This document shows, piece after piece, positions 53,435 to 61,368 of a stretch of DNA of 64,000 nucleotides. Position 1 is the first letter of the stretch; every line of letters begins with the position of its first letter. The notes beneath the pieces were generated by a model that was not told where the DNA came from, did not search any database, and saw only the letters and a list, made by a program, of their open reading frames with translations. Origin of the DNA: Flavobacteriaceae bacterium (GTDB taxonomy: Bacteria; Bacteroidota; Bacteroidia; Flavobacteriales; Flavobacteriaceae). A program made the translations under genes and the position numbers. The stretch spans positions 232,363 through 296,362 of the forward strand of contig JAUXPJ010000020.1 of assembly GCA_030683815.1 (NCBI GenBank), read 5' to 3'.

Positions 53435-53457
53435 GATTGTATTTATAGTAGTGAACG

Positions 53458-53799
53458 ATGCATGAGTTATCTATTGCCTTAGGAATTGTTAAAATTGCTG
53501 AAGATGAAACTAAAAAAGCGAAAGCCAGTAGAGTTGAATCCATCGAACTAGAAATTGGAGTTTTAGCAGGTGTTGAATTTGAAGCACTAAATTTTGTGTG
53601 GGAAGTTGCCGTGAAAGGAACTGTTTTGGAGAAAGCACATAAACAAATCAATATTATAAATGCAAAAGGAAAATGTATAGATTGCGATACCGTTTTTGAA
53701 TTAAAAAACCATTATGATGCCTGTCCAAATTGCCAAAGTTTTTTTAAAAGCATCCTTCAGGGTAAAGAATTGAGGGTTAAATCATTGGAAGTTGAATGA
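53458..53799 (+). CDS. hypA: Hydrogenase nickel incorporation protein HypA
   Basis: The 113-residue protein starts MHELSIALGIV, whose N-terminal amine and His2 bind nickel. The zinc site has CIDCDTVFEL (CxxC, about residues 73-76) and CPNC (about 88-91). With HypB it delivers Ni to the large subunits. It is the first gene on the plus strand, divergent from the membrane-bound hydrogenase operon. Confidence 0.94.
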   Translation: MHELSIALGIVKIAEDETKKAKASRVESIELEIGVLAGVEFEALNFVWEVAVKGTVLEKAHKQINIINAKGKCIDCDTVFELKNHYDACPNCQSFFKSILQGKELRVKSLEVE

Positions 53800-53874
53800 A
53801 TATTTTTCAACGATTATGGCAATTCTTTGATAAAAGATCTGTTAAAGTAAAACATACTACATTATTATAGTATT

Positions 53875-53900
53875 AATAAAATAAATTGTTTTATTTTATT
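53875..53900. terminator. AT-only hairpin between hypA and hoxF
   Basis: AATAAAATAAA and TTTTATTTTATT are complementary arms about a TTG loop. It may stop hypA transcription or act as an operator for hoxF. Confidence 0.4.
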
Positions 53901-53981
53901 CAATTCTTATTTTGTCTGCTTTTTTATCTTGATATTTTGAGGATTATTCAGTATCTTTAATCGCATCAAAGTATTCAAGAT

Positions 53982-55805
53982 ATGACAAATAAATCAACTT
54001 CAACAAATAGAACTCAACTGATGAATGTGTTGTGGGACATTCAAAAGAAAAGAAGGTATATCAGTGGTGATGACATTACTAAAATTGCCAAAGAATTTAA
54101 TATGTCTAGGATGGAACTCGAAGGAGTTGTTTCCTTTTATCATTTTTTTCATCGTTCTGATGTAGGTAAATACACTGTTTATTTAAACAATTCAATTATT
54201 TCAAGACTCAACAACTACAAAGAAGTAAAAGAAGCTTTTCAAAACGAAGTAGGCGTAAAGTTTGGTAATGTTACCGGTGATAAACTCTTCGGATTGTTTA
54301 AAACTTCTTGTATTGGTTTAAGCGATCAAGAAACGGCGGCTTTAATCAATTACAGGCCATTTACCAATTTGACACCGATACGGGTTAAAGAAATTATTAC
54401 GCAACTCAAAAATGGCGCTTCCATTGACGAAATCTGCGACACTCCAAAAGATAATATTCATTACACGCCTAAAGAAAGTAAAACCGTATTTTTTAAGAAG
54501 TACACTCCGTTTACATCGCTTAAAAAGTTAGCAGAATTTTCTCCTGATGAAATCATCGAATTAGTCAAAAAATCAAAACTTTCCGGTAGAGGCGGTGCAT
54601 TTTTTCCAACAGGATTAAAATGGCAACTGTGTAAACAAAATAAATCAGATCAGAAATATATCATTTGTAATGCTGATGAAGGAGAACCCGGTACTTTTAA
54701 AGATCGCGTTTTAATGAATAAACTTCCAGGATTGTTATTGGAAGGAATGATTATGGCAGGTTATGCTGTTGGAGCCACTAAAGGAATTGTTTATTTACGG
54801 GCAGAATATTTCTACCTCAAAGAAAAACTGGAACGGACTATTGAAGACTTCAATGTAAAAGGCTGGTTAGGAAAAAATATCGACGCTAAAATTCCATTTG
54901 ATTTTGAAATTGATATTCATATGGGCGCCGGAGCATATGTGTGTGGTGAAGAAACCGCTTTAATCAATTCTATGGAAGGAAAGAGAGGAGAACCGAGTAC
55001 TAAAGAGTTTTTTCCTGTTGAAAAAGGTTTTTTAGGGAAACCAACTACCGTTAACAATGTAGAAACCTTGTGTGCTGTACCCAGAATTCTTGAAATGGGA
55101 TTAGAAAAATACCTGAAAATTGGTACAGAAGCTACTCCCGGAACCAAACTGTTAAGTGTATCCGGCGATTGTAAAAAACCGGGGATTTATGAAATTGAGT
55201 GGGGCATGAAACTAAAAGATTTCCTCATCTTAATTGAAGCAGAAAATCCACATTTTATATTATTTAACGGATTTGCCGGTGAATGTTTATCATCAGCAGA
55301 CTTTGACAGAGAAATTTCCGGCGAAAATTTATTGGCAGAACATATTCAATTTGAGTTGAATGATCCAATCCAATACGCTCGTAAAATGAGTGCTGTTGGT
55401 TTAAGAAGTGGCGGTTCTTTTATGGTTTTCAATAAAGATAGAGATCTCATACAGATACTTAAAAACATTTCAGACTTCTTTGTGGCAGAATCTTGCGGTG
55501 TGTGTGTTCCGTGCAGAACAGGTAATTTTCTGCTGAATAAGAAAATTTATAAAATCATGCTTTGCCATGCAGACGCCAATGATTTGGTAGAAATTAATGA
55601 ATGGAGCAATATTATTAAACAATCCAGTCGTTGTGGTTTAGGCAAAACATCTACCAATTGTTTACTTACAGCCATGTTAAAATTTCCGGAAGAATTTAAT
55701 AAATATTTATTAGCTGAAAGCGATTTTAATCATTCGTTTGATATTAATAAAGCAACAGAAGAGTACAATACCATTATTAATGAAATAGAATCAACTTATG
55801 GATAA
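53982..55805 (+). CDS. hoxF: NAD-reducing hydrogenase diaphorase subunit HoxF (NuoE-NuoF fusion)
   Basis: The 607-residue protein binds FMN and NAD(H) and a [4Fe-4S] cluster. The N-terminal NuoE-like domain (about residues 1-165) keeps only one Cys (KTSCIGLSD), so the [2Fe-2S] site is lost, as in the R. eutropha enzyme. The NuoF-like part has the FMN site GRGGAFFPTGLKW (about 205-217), NADH site GAGAYVCGEETALINSMEG, and cluster ligands ESCGVCVPCRTGNF and SSRCGLGKT. Length (607) matches R. eutropha HoxF (about 600). It overlaps the next gene by 8 bases. Confidence 0.92.
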   Translation: MTNKSTSTNRTQLMNVLWDIQKKRRYISGDDITKIAKEFNMSRMELEGVVSFYHFFHRSDVGKYTVYLNNSIISRLNNYKEVKEAFQNEVGVKFGNVTGDKLFGLFKTSCIGLSDQETAALINYRPFTNLTPIRVKEIITQLKNGASIDEICDTPKDNIHYTPKESKTVFFKKYTPFTSLKKLAEFSPDEIIELVKKSKLSGRGGAFFPTGLKWQLCKQNKSDQKYIICNADEGEPGTFKDRVLMNKLPGLLLEGMIMAGYAVGATKGIVYLRAEYFYLKEKLERTIEDFNVKGWLGKNIDAKIPFDFEIDIHMGAGAYVCGEETALINSMEGKRGEPSTKEFFPVEKGFLGKPTTVNNVETLCAVPRILEMGLEKYLKIGTEATPGTKLLSVSGDCKKPGIYEIEWGMKLKDFLILIEAENPHFILFNGFAGECLSSADFDREISGENLLAEHIQFELNDPIQYARKMSAVGLRSGGSFMVFNKDRDLIQILKNISDFFVAESCGVCVPCRTGNFLLNKKIYKIMLCHADANDLVEINEWSNIIKQSSRCGLGKTSTNCLLTAMLKFPEEFNKYLLAESDFNHSFDINKATEEYNTIINEIESTYG

Positions 55806-57063
55806 TCCTGTAAATATTATAATAGATGGTAAAAATTATCAGGTTGAACAAGGAAGAAATCTGGTTGAAGCCGCTAAAGAAAACGGAATTTATATTCCCA
55901 CCTTGTGTCATTTTCACAATCAAAAACACGCATTGGGAACATGTAGAATTTGTACGGTAAATGTCAACGGTAAATTCACAACCGCCTGCAGTACCAAAGC
56001 GTATGAAGGTATGCAGATTGAAATAAACACACCCGAGCTTACTAATACCCGAAAAGCACTTATTGAAATGCTGTATGCAGAAGGCAATCATTTTTGTCCT
56101 TCTTGTGAAAAAAGTGGCAATTGTGATTTGCAAAACTTAGGCTATGATATGGGAATTTCTATTTCAAGATTTCCACATGTTTTTGGTGATAAATTGGTAG
56201 ATTTTAATCCGAAGCGGTTGATGATGGAATCTAACCGTTGTATTTTATGTCAGCGTTGTGTAGAAGAAATTAAGACCAAAGACGGTAAAAATGTATTTTC
56301 ATTTGCACACCGAGGCGTTAAAACTGTAGTTAAAATTGATTATGAACAAGAAGAAAAATTAACCGAAGCAGAAGCCATCAGAGCTATGAATACCTGTCCG
56401 GTTGGAGCTATTTTAGTAAAAGGAATGGTTCAAGAATTGCCATTCGGTGATCGAAAATACGATTTAAGAGGCAATAATAAAACCGTAAAAATTCGCAGAA
56501 AAGTAAACACTTCAAAAGACAGAAAATTCATCGTAGCCACCACCTCCTTAGCGGGTTGTTTTGGATGTCATATGTCGTTGTTAGATATTGATACGGATAT
56601 TATCGATTTGATTGAAATTGTAGAGTTTAATAAATCGCCTTTAACCGATATAAAAAATTTCAGTAAACAATGCGATATCGGACTTATTGAAGGCGGATGC
56701 GCCAATTCAGAAAACATTCATGTGTTAAAAGAATTTAGAAAAAAATGTGATATCTTAATTGGATTTGGAGAATGTGCCATTATGGGCGGTATTCCTGCCA
56801 TGCGCAATTTTGTTCCTTTAAAAGAGTGCTTGGAAGAAGCGTATATCCACGGGGTAACCAGTGAAATTGGAGCTAATACTATCCCTAACCATGAAGATAT
56901 CCCCAAACTGTTAAACAATGTATATCCGTGCAATGAAATTGTAAAAATAGATTACTTTATCCCCGGATGCCCACCCAATGCCAACCACATTTGGAAGGCT
57001 GTTAAAAATATATTAATGGGTGAAGAATTTTCAATCGCTCACGAAGAATTTAAATACGATTAA
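55798..57063 (+). CDS. HoxU-HoxY fusion of the NAD-linked hydrogenase
   Basis: One 421-residue frame covers two subunits normally encoded separately. Residues 1 to about 230 are HoxU/NuoG-like: [2Fe-2S] C37, C49, C52, C64; [4Fe-4S] H98, C100, C103, C109; [4Fe-4S] C148, C151, C154, C200. Residues about 245-421 are HoxY, the hydrogenase small subunit: C254, C257, C326, C391 for the proximal [4Fe-4S] cluster. The joint is a basic linker (KIRRKVNTSKDRK). No stop or internal Met lies at the joint. The fusion passes electrons between the NiFe subunit and HoxF. Confidence 0.9.
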   Translation: MDNPVNIIIDGKNYQVEQGRNLVEAAKENGIYIPTLCHFHNQKHALGTCRICTVNVNGKFTTACSTKAYEGMQIEINTPELTNTRKALIEMLYAEGNHFCPSCEKSGNCDLQNLGYDMGISISRFPHVFGDKLVDFNPKRLMMESNRCILCQRCVEEIKTKDGKNVFSFAHRGVKTVVKIDYEQEEKLTEAEAIRAMNTCPVGAILVKGMVQELPFGDRKYDLRGNNKTVKIRRKVNTSKDRKFIVATTSLAGCFGCHMSLLDIDTDIIDLIEIVEFNKSPLTDIKNFSKQCDIGLIEGGCANSENIHVLKEFRKKCDILIGFGECAIMGGIPAMRNFVPLKECLEEAYIHGVTSEIGANTIPNHEDIPKLLNNVYPCNEIVKIDYFIPGCPPNANHIWKAVKNILMGEEFSIAHEEFKYD

Positions 57064-57073
57064 AACCAGCGTT

Positions 57074-58522
57074 ATGCAAAAATTAGTCATAGATCCCGTA
57101 ACAAGAGTCGAGGGACACGGAAAAGTAACCATTCATCTAGACGAAGAAAATAAAGTTGTAGATTCCTTTTTTCATATTGTTGAATTTCGTGGATTTGAAC
57201 GATTTATTCAAGGACATCCTTATTGGGAAGCTCCCGTAATGGTACAACGTTTATGTGGTATTTGTCCGGTTAGTCACCATTTGGCAGCCGCTAAAGCGAT
57301 TGATCAAATTGTGGGTTTGAACCCCGAAGATTTATCACTTCCGGCACAAAAAATTAGAAAACTCTTGCATTTCGGACAAATGTTTCAATCTCACGCCTTA
57401 CACTTTTTCTATTTAGCATCTCCCGATTTATTGTTTGGAGTGGATGCAGCACCATCCAAACGAAATGTAGTGGGCGTTGCCATTGAACATCCTGAATTAG
57501 CCAAAAAAGGTATTTTGATGCGTAAGTTCGGACAGGAAATTATCAGGACCATTGCCGGGAAACGTATTCATGGTATTTCAGCTATTCCCGGAGGTGTTCA
57601 TAAAAAAATATCTGTAAAAGACCGCGATTACTTTTTAGACAGTAAAGAAATTCCGTCGATTGACGCGATGATTAATTGGTCCAAAGAAATCATCGATTTT
57701 ATAAAAAATTACCATGAAGTTCATCATCATTGGTTAGACACTTTTGCCGCTTATCCTTCAGGACATTTGGGCTTAGTAAACAAGAAAAATGGTTTTTTGG
57801 AACTGTATGACGGAAACTTAAGAGCCGTAGATTCAGAAGGAAATATCACCTTAAATGATGTGCCCGATGTTGATTATTTGCATTATTTTAAAGAAGGCGT
57901 AGAAAAATGGTCGTATTTAAAATTTCCGTATTTATCGCATTTGGGAAGAGAAAAAGGTTGGAATAGAGTAGGACCTTTAGCCAGAATCAATATTTGTGAC
58001 GGAATTGAGACCCCTTTAGCAGAAAAAGAGCGCTTGATTTTTAAATCGATGACAAACGGTAAAATCAATAACAGAACCATGTATTCTCATTGGGCGCGCT
58101 TGATAGAAATGTTATATTGCGCTGAGATGATGAAAAAAATATTATATGATGATGATATTTTAAGCAATGATTTACTTAGAAAAGGAACTCGAAGAAGCGA
58201 AGGAATTGGAATCATAGAAGCCCCACGCGGAACTTTAATTCACCATTACGAAGTAGATGATAAAGACCGAATTACCCGCTGTAATTTAATTGTTTCAACC
58301 ACCCACAACAATGAACCGATGAATCAGGCAGTAAAATGGGTTGCCAACAATGTTATCAACGGGAAAGCTGAAATTACAGAAGGAATGCTCAATCAGGTTG
58401 AGGTTGCCATTAGAGCATACGACCCCTGTTTAAGTTGTGCAACGCATGCCTTAGGTGAAATGCCTTTGCAAATTTCTTTAATAGATCATCAAGGAAATTT
58501 AATTGATGAGCGAAACAGATAA
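57074..58522 (+). CDS. hoxH: NAD-linked [NiFe]-hydrogenase large subunit HoxH
   Basis: The 482-residue group 3d catalytic subunit begins MQKLVIDPVTRVEGHGKV at ATG 57074 (10 bases after the hoxUY stop). Earlier in-frame codons lie inside the previous gene. NiFe ligands are in RLCGICPVSHH (C61, C64) and DPCLSCATH (C452, C455); cleavage after H458 would remove 24 residues. The size fits R. eutropha HoxH (488). Confidence 0.96.
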   Translation: MQKLVIDPVTRVEGHGKVTIHLDEENKVVDSFFHIVEFRGFERFIQGHPYWEAPVMVQRLCGICPVSHHLAAAKAIDQIVGLNPEDLSLPAQKIRKLLHFGQMFQSHALHFFYLASPDLLFGVDAAPSKRNVVGVAIEHPELAKKGILMRKFGQEIIRTIAGKRIHGISAIPGGVHKKISVKDRDYFLDSKEIPSIDAMINWSKEIIDFIKNYHEVHHHWLDTFAAYPSGHLGLVNKKNGFLELYDGNLRAVDSEGNITLNDVPDVDYLHYFKEGVEKWSYLKFPYLSHLGREKGWNRVGPLARINICDGIETPLAEKERLIFKSMTNGKINNRTMYSHWARLIEMLYCAEMMKKILYDDDILSNDLLRKGTRRSEGIGIIEAPRGTLIHHYEVDDKDRITRCNLIVSTTHNNEPMNQAVKWVANNVINGKAEITEGMLNQVEVAIRAYDPCLSCATHALGEMPLQISLIDHQGNLIDERNR

Positions 58523-58955
58523 ATATAATTGTTTGGTTTTCGGAATAGGAAATTCTGGGCGACAAGACGATGGTTTGGGTTGGGCGTTTTTAGAAGCGCT
58601 TGACCCGAATCAATTCGAAAATATAAAATTTGAATACCGATTTCAACTTCAAATTGAAGATGCTGAATTAATCAGCAAGTATGAAAAAGTTATTTTTGTA
58701 GATGCTTTTAAGAATGAACTCAGCAACGGATTTAAATGGGAAAACTGCCAATCTTCCAACCAATACAGTTTCAGTACCCATGCTTTAGTTCCGGAAACGA
58801 TTTTATATTTGTCTGAAAATTTGTACAATCACTCCCCCAAAGCCCGTATTTTAGCCATTCAAGGATACGGATGGGAATTGCGAAACGGATTAACTATTCA
58901 AGCTGAAGGAAATCTTAAAAATGCACTGAAATTTTTCAAAACCTTAAAGTTGTAA
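58506..58955 (+). CDS. hoxW: HoxW-type maturation protease for HoxH
   Basis: The 149-residue protein starts at ATG 58506 and overlaps hoxH by 17 bases. It has the HycI/HoxW family start CLVFGIGNSGRQDDGLGWAF (about residues 8-27; the Asp in DDG is the Ni ligand) and a His in STHALVPETILYL. It removes the C-terminal tail of HoxH. It differs clearly from the protease at 48951-49481, as expected for enzymes specific to one substrate. Confidence 0.9.
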   Translation: MSETDKYNCLVFGIGNSGRQDDGLGWAFLEALDPNQFENIKFEYRFQLQIEDAELISKYEKVIFVDAFKNELSNGFKWENCQSSNQYSFSTHALVPETILYLSENLYNHSPKARILAIQGYGWELRNGLTIQAEGNLKNALKFFKTLKL

Positions 58956-59011
58956 TTAACGGAAGATATGGTCTTTTACAGAATTTTTGTGTGAAATACT
59001 TTAAAACATTC

Positions 59012-59043
59012 AAACACTTGTAGTGAGCGAAGTCGAACTATTA
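59012..59043. repeat. Dispersed GTTCGACAAGCTCAC-type repeat, copy 3 (inverted)
   Basis: AAACACTTGTAGTGAGCGAA followed by GTCGAACTATTA. It is the reverse complement of the copy at 44050, apart from the CAAG/TTCG swap in the centre. Confidence 0.8.
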
Positions 59044-59116
59044 AATTTTAAACATTTTTAATTTTTTTTAATTAATTCGTTATATTTGGAAAAGTATAAC
59101 TTAAAAAATCATTTTT

Positions 59117-59926
59117 ATGTGCGGAACTTGTGGATGCAGTAACGGAAATAAAATTACCATTTCCAAACCGGGAGAAAATAACAAACATCACCATCATGAC
59201 CATCCTCATAACCATGATCACGAACATCCACATCATCATGACCATCCTCACGACCATGACCATCCGCATCATCATCCCAAAAAAATCATCGAATTAGAAC
59301 AAGATATTTTACATCATAACAATTTAACAGCCGCCAGAAACAGAGGTTTTTTTGAGGCAAAACATATTTTTACCATCAATTTAGTAAGTTCGCCAGGATC
59401 CGGTAAAACATCGCTTTTAGAAAAAACGATTGCTGATTTAAAAGATGAAAATTCATTTTATGTGATTGAAGGTGATCAGCAAACCCAAAATGATGCCAAT
59501 AGAATTGCAGTGCTCGATGTTCCGGTGATACAAATCAACACAGGCAAAGGATGCCATTTAGAAAGCGATATGATTTTTGATGCCGTAAAGAAATTAGAGG
59601 TAAAAGACCATTCCTTTTTGATGATAGAAAATGTGGGTAATTTGGTTTGTCCGGCCATGTTTGATTTAGGCGAAAATAAGCGAGTAGTCATCATCAGCGT
59701 TACTGAAGGCGAAGACAAACCTCAAAAATATCCTGATATGTTTCTCTCTTCGGATATTTGCATCATCAATAAAATTGATTTGTTGCCCTATTTAAAATTT
59801 GATGTTGAAAAACTAAAAAGTTACGCTTTGCAAGTCAACCATCATTTAAAATTCTTTGAAGTTTCGGCCACCACGGGTGAAGGTATGGAAGCGTGGTATC
59901 AATGGTTAAAAGAAAATATAGTTTAA
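59117..59926 (+). CDS. hypB: Nickel-chaperone GTPase HypB with His-rich N-terminus
   Basis: The 269-residue GTPase begins with the high-affinity Ni motif MCGTCGCS (C2, C5, C7). A His/Asp/Glu-rich tract of about 31 residues follows (24-54; for example HHHHDHPHNHDHEHPHHHD), which stores nickel in relatives. The G domain has the P-loop NLVSSPGSGKTSLLEKT, ENVGNLVCPAMFD and the NKID motif. It provides GTP-driven Ni insertion with HypA. The His tract is unusually simple in sequence at DNA level (repeated CAT/CAC codons). Confidence 0.95.
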   Translation: MCGTCGCSNGNKITISKPGENNKHHHHDHPHNHDHEHPHHHDHPHDHDHPHHHPKKIIELEQDILHHNNLTAARNRGFFEAKHIFTINLVSSPGSGKTSLLEKTIADLKDENSFYVIEGDQQTQNDANRIAVLDVPVIQINTGKGCHLESDMIFDAVKKLEVKDHSFLMIENVGNLVCPAMFDLGENKRVVIISVTEGEDKPQKYPDMFLSSDICIINKIDLLPYLKFDVEKLKSYALQVNHHLKFFEVSATTGEGMEAWYQWLKENIV

Positions 59927-60054
59927 AAGTTGTAAAGTTAAATGTTTAAAAGTTCAATTCCACTCTTGAGAGCGTTTATCTCGAATTAACAGGAAGTTAT
60001 GAGAGTTTTGGACTGTAAATAGAATTTATTAAAAGTAAAAAATCGTAAATCAAG

Positions 60055-60318
60055 ATGTGTTTAGCAATTCCAGGAAAATTAATAGAAATTACAGACCAAC
60101 TCGATGAAATATTCCGTGTTGGAAAAGTGTCTTTTGATGGTGTCATCAAACAAGTGAGTTTAACTTTAGTGCCCGAAGCAAAAATCGGTGATTATGTGAT
60201 GGTACACGTGGGTGCAGCCATCAGTATCATTGATGAGGAAGAAGCCGTAAAAACCTTTGATTTATTGAAACAATTAGGTGAACTTCATGAGTTGGAAACA
60301 GATGAAGATTTACTTTGA
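60055..60318 (+). CDS. hypC: Hydrogenase maturation chaperone HypC
   Basis: The 87-residue OB-fold protein begins MCLAIPGKLIEI; Cys2 takes part in Fe(CN)2CO transfer with HypD. The middle has VLVPEAKIGDYVMVHVGAAIS-like segment (PEAKIGDYVMVHVGAAI) typical of the family. It is the last gene of the hydrogenase island on this side and lies 128 bp after hypB, so the set HypABCDEF is complete. Confidence 0.94.
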   Translation: MCLAIPGKLIEITDQLDEIFRVGKVSFDGVIKQVSLTLVPEAKIGDYVMVHVGAAISIIDEEEAVKTFDLLKQLGELHELETDEDLL

Positions 60319-60393
60319 AAAGAGGATAATTAAGCAGAAATTACTTAAAAGATAAATAATTACAGGGTTTTTCTCCCATTATAAAGATATTTC

Positions 60394-60401
60394 TATCTTT
60401 G
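60394..60401 (+). promoter_or_regulatory. -7 promoter box upstream of deoC
   Basis: TATCTTTG matches TAnnTTTG and lies 59 bases before the deoC ATG, leaving an AT-rich leader with ACAACCACCTAATTAACTAA. Confidence 0.5.
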
Positions 60402-60460
60402 TAGACTGTTGTTTACTCCCAATTAAAGTTAACAACCACCTAATTAACTAATTAAGTTAG

Positions 60461-61363
60461 ATGAAAAAAATAGATTTTTTAAACACCCCACGAATAGATC
60501 AAGTAGGGGTCGATGATCGAATTGCTCGAATTACAGCAAGAAGTATTAAAAAAGAAGCTAAAATGCAAGGTTTAATGATGACCTTAAGCATGATAGATCT
60601 TACCACCTTAGAAGGAGCAGATACCGAAGATAAAGTAAAACAACTTTGTTATAAAGCACACCATTTACATGATACCATTGAGGGTTTGCCCACAACTGCG
60701 GCAGTTTGTGTATATCCCAATTTTGTTAAACTGGCGGTTAATGAACTCAAAGGAACGGGCGTAAAAGTAGCTGCAGTTGCTACGGCTTTTCCAAGTGGCC
60801 AATCAAGTGCAGAAGTTAAATTACTTGATACGAAATTAGCGGTAGATAGCGGAGCTCATGAAGTTGACATGGTTATCAGTCGCGGTAAATTTCACAGCGG
60901 CGAATATAATTTTGTTTTTGATGAAATTGCGATGATTAAAGAAGCATGCGGCAAAGAAGTGCGTTTAAAGGTAATTTTAGAAACCGGAGAAATTGGAAGT
61001 TTAGATAAAGTGCGTCAGGCGAGTGATATCGCCATGTATGCCGGAGCCGATTTTATCAAAACATCTACCGGAAAAATTAGTCCGGCCGCAACATTACCGG
61101 TTACGTTAGTAATGTTAGAAGCTATTAGAGATTATTATTATGCAACAGGAATAATGATTGGAATGAAACCAGCCGGTGGAATTTCTAACGCCAAATTAGC
61201 CCTTCAATATTTGTTAATGGTAAAAGAAACGCTGGGCGGAAAATGGCTGAGCAATCAGTATTTCAGATTTGGAGCAAGCAGTTTAGCCAATGATGTATTG
61301 ATGCAAATTGTGAAACAAAAATCAGGAATTTACCAATCACAAGATTATTTTTCTAAAGTTTAA
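60461..61363 (+). CDS. deoC: Deoxyribose-phosphate aldolase
   Basis: The 300-residue class I aldolase cleaves deoxyribose-5-phosphate to glyceraldehyde-3-phosphate and acetaldehyde. Schiff-base Lys is in ADFIKTSTGKISPAATLP (about residues 195-212), and GGISNAKLALQYL follows. The protein is longer than bacterial DeoC of about 220-250 residues because of an N-terminal extension of about 40 residues. It heads an operon with two aldehyde dehydrogenase genes, which would remove the acetaldehyde. Confidence 0.92.
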   Translation: MKKIDFLNTPRIDQVGVDDRIARITARSIKKEAKMQGLMMTLSMIDLTTLEGADTEDKVKQLCYKAHHLHDTIEGLPTTAAVCVYPNFVKLAVNELKGTGVKVAAVATAFPSGQSSAEVKLLDTKLAVDSGAHEVDMVISRGKFHSGEYNFVFDEIAMIKEACGKEVRLKVILETGEIGSLDKVRQASDIAMYAGADFIKTSTGKISPAATLPVTLVMLEAIRDYYYATGIMIGMKPAGGISNAKLALQYLLMVKETLGGKWLSNQYFRFGASSLANDVLMQIVKQKSGIYQSQDYFSKV

Positions 61364-61368
61364 ATCAG

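Noticed and set aside
53230..53457. FNR/CRP-type site (TTGAT-N4-ATCAA) in the divergent hydrogenase region
   Set aside because: No match was found on either strand; only a weak CAGCT/AGCTG repeat is present.
55798..57063. Sequencing artefact joining hoxU and hoxY
   Set aside because: The linker has normal codon use and no remnant of a stop plus start at the joint, so a true fusion is the simpler reading.
59072..59275. Minus-strand frame rich in Met and Val
   Set aside because: It is the antisense of the His-codon tract of hypB.
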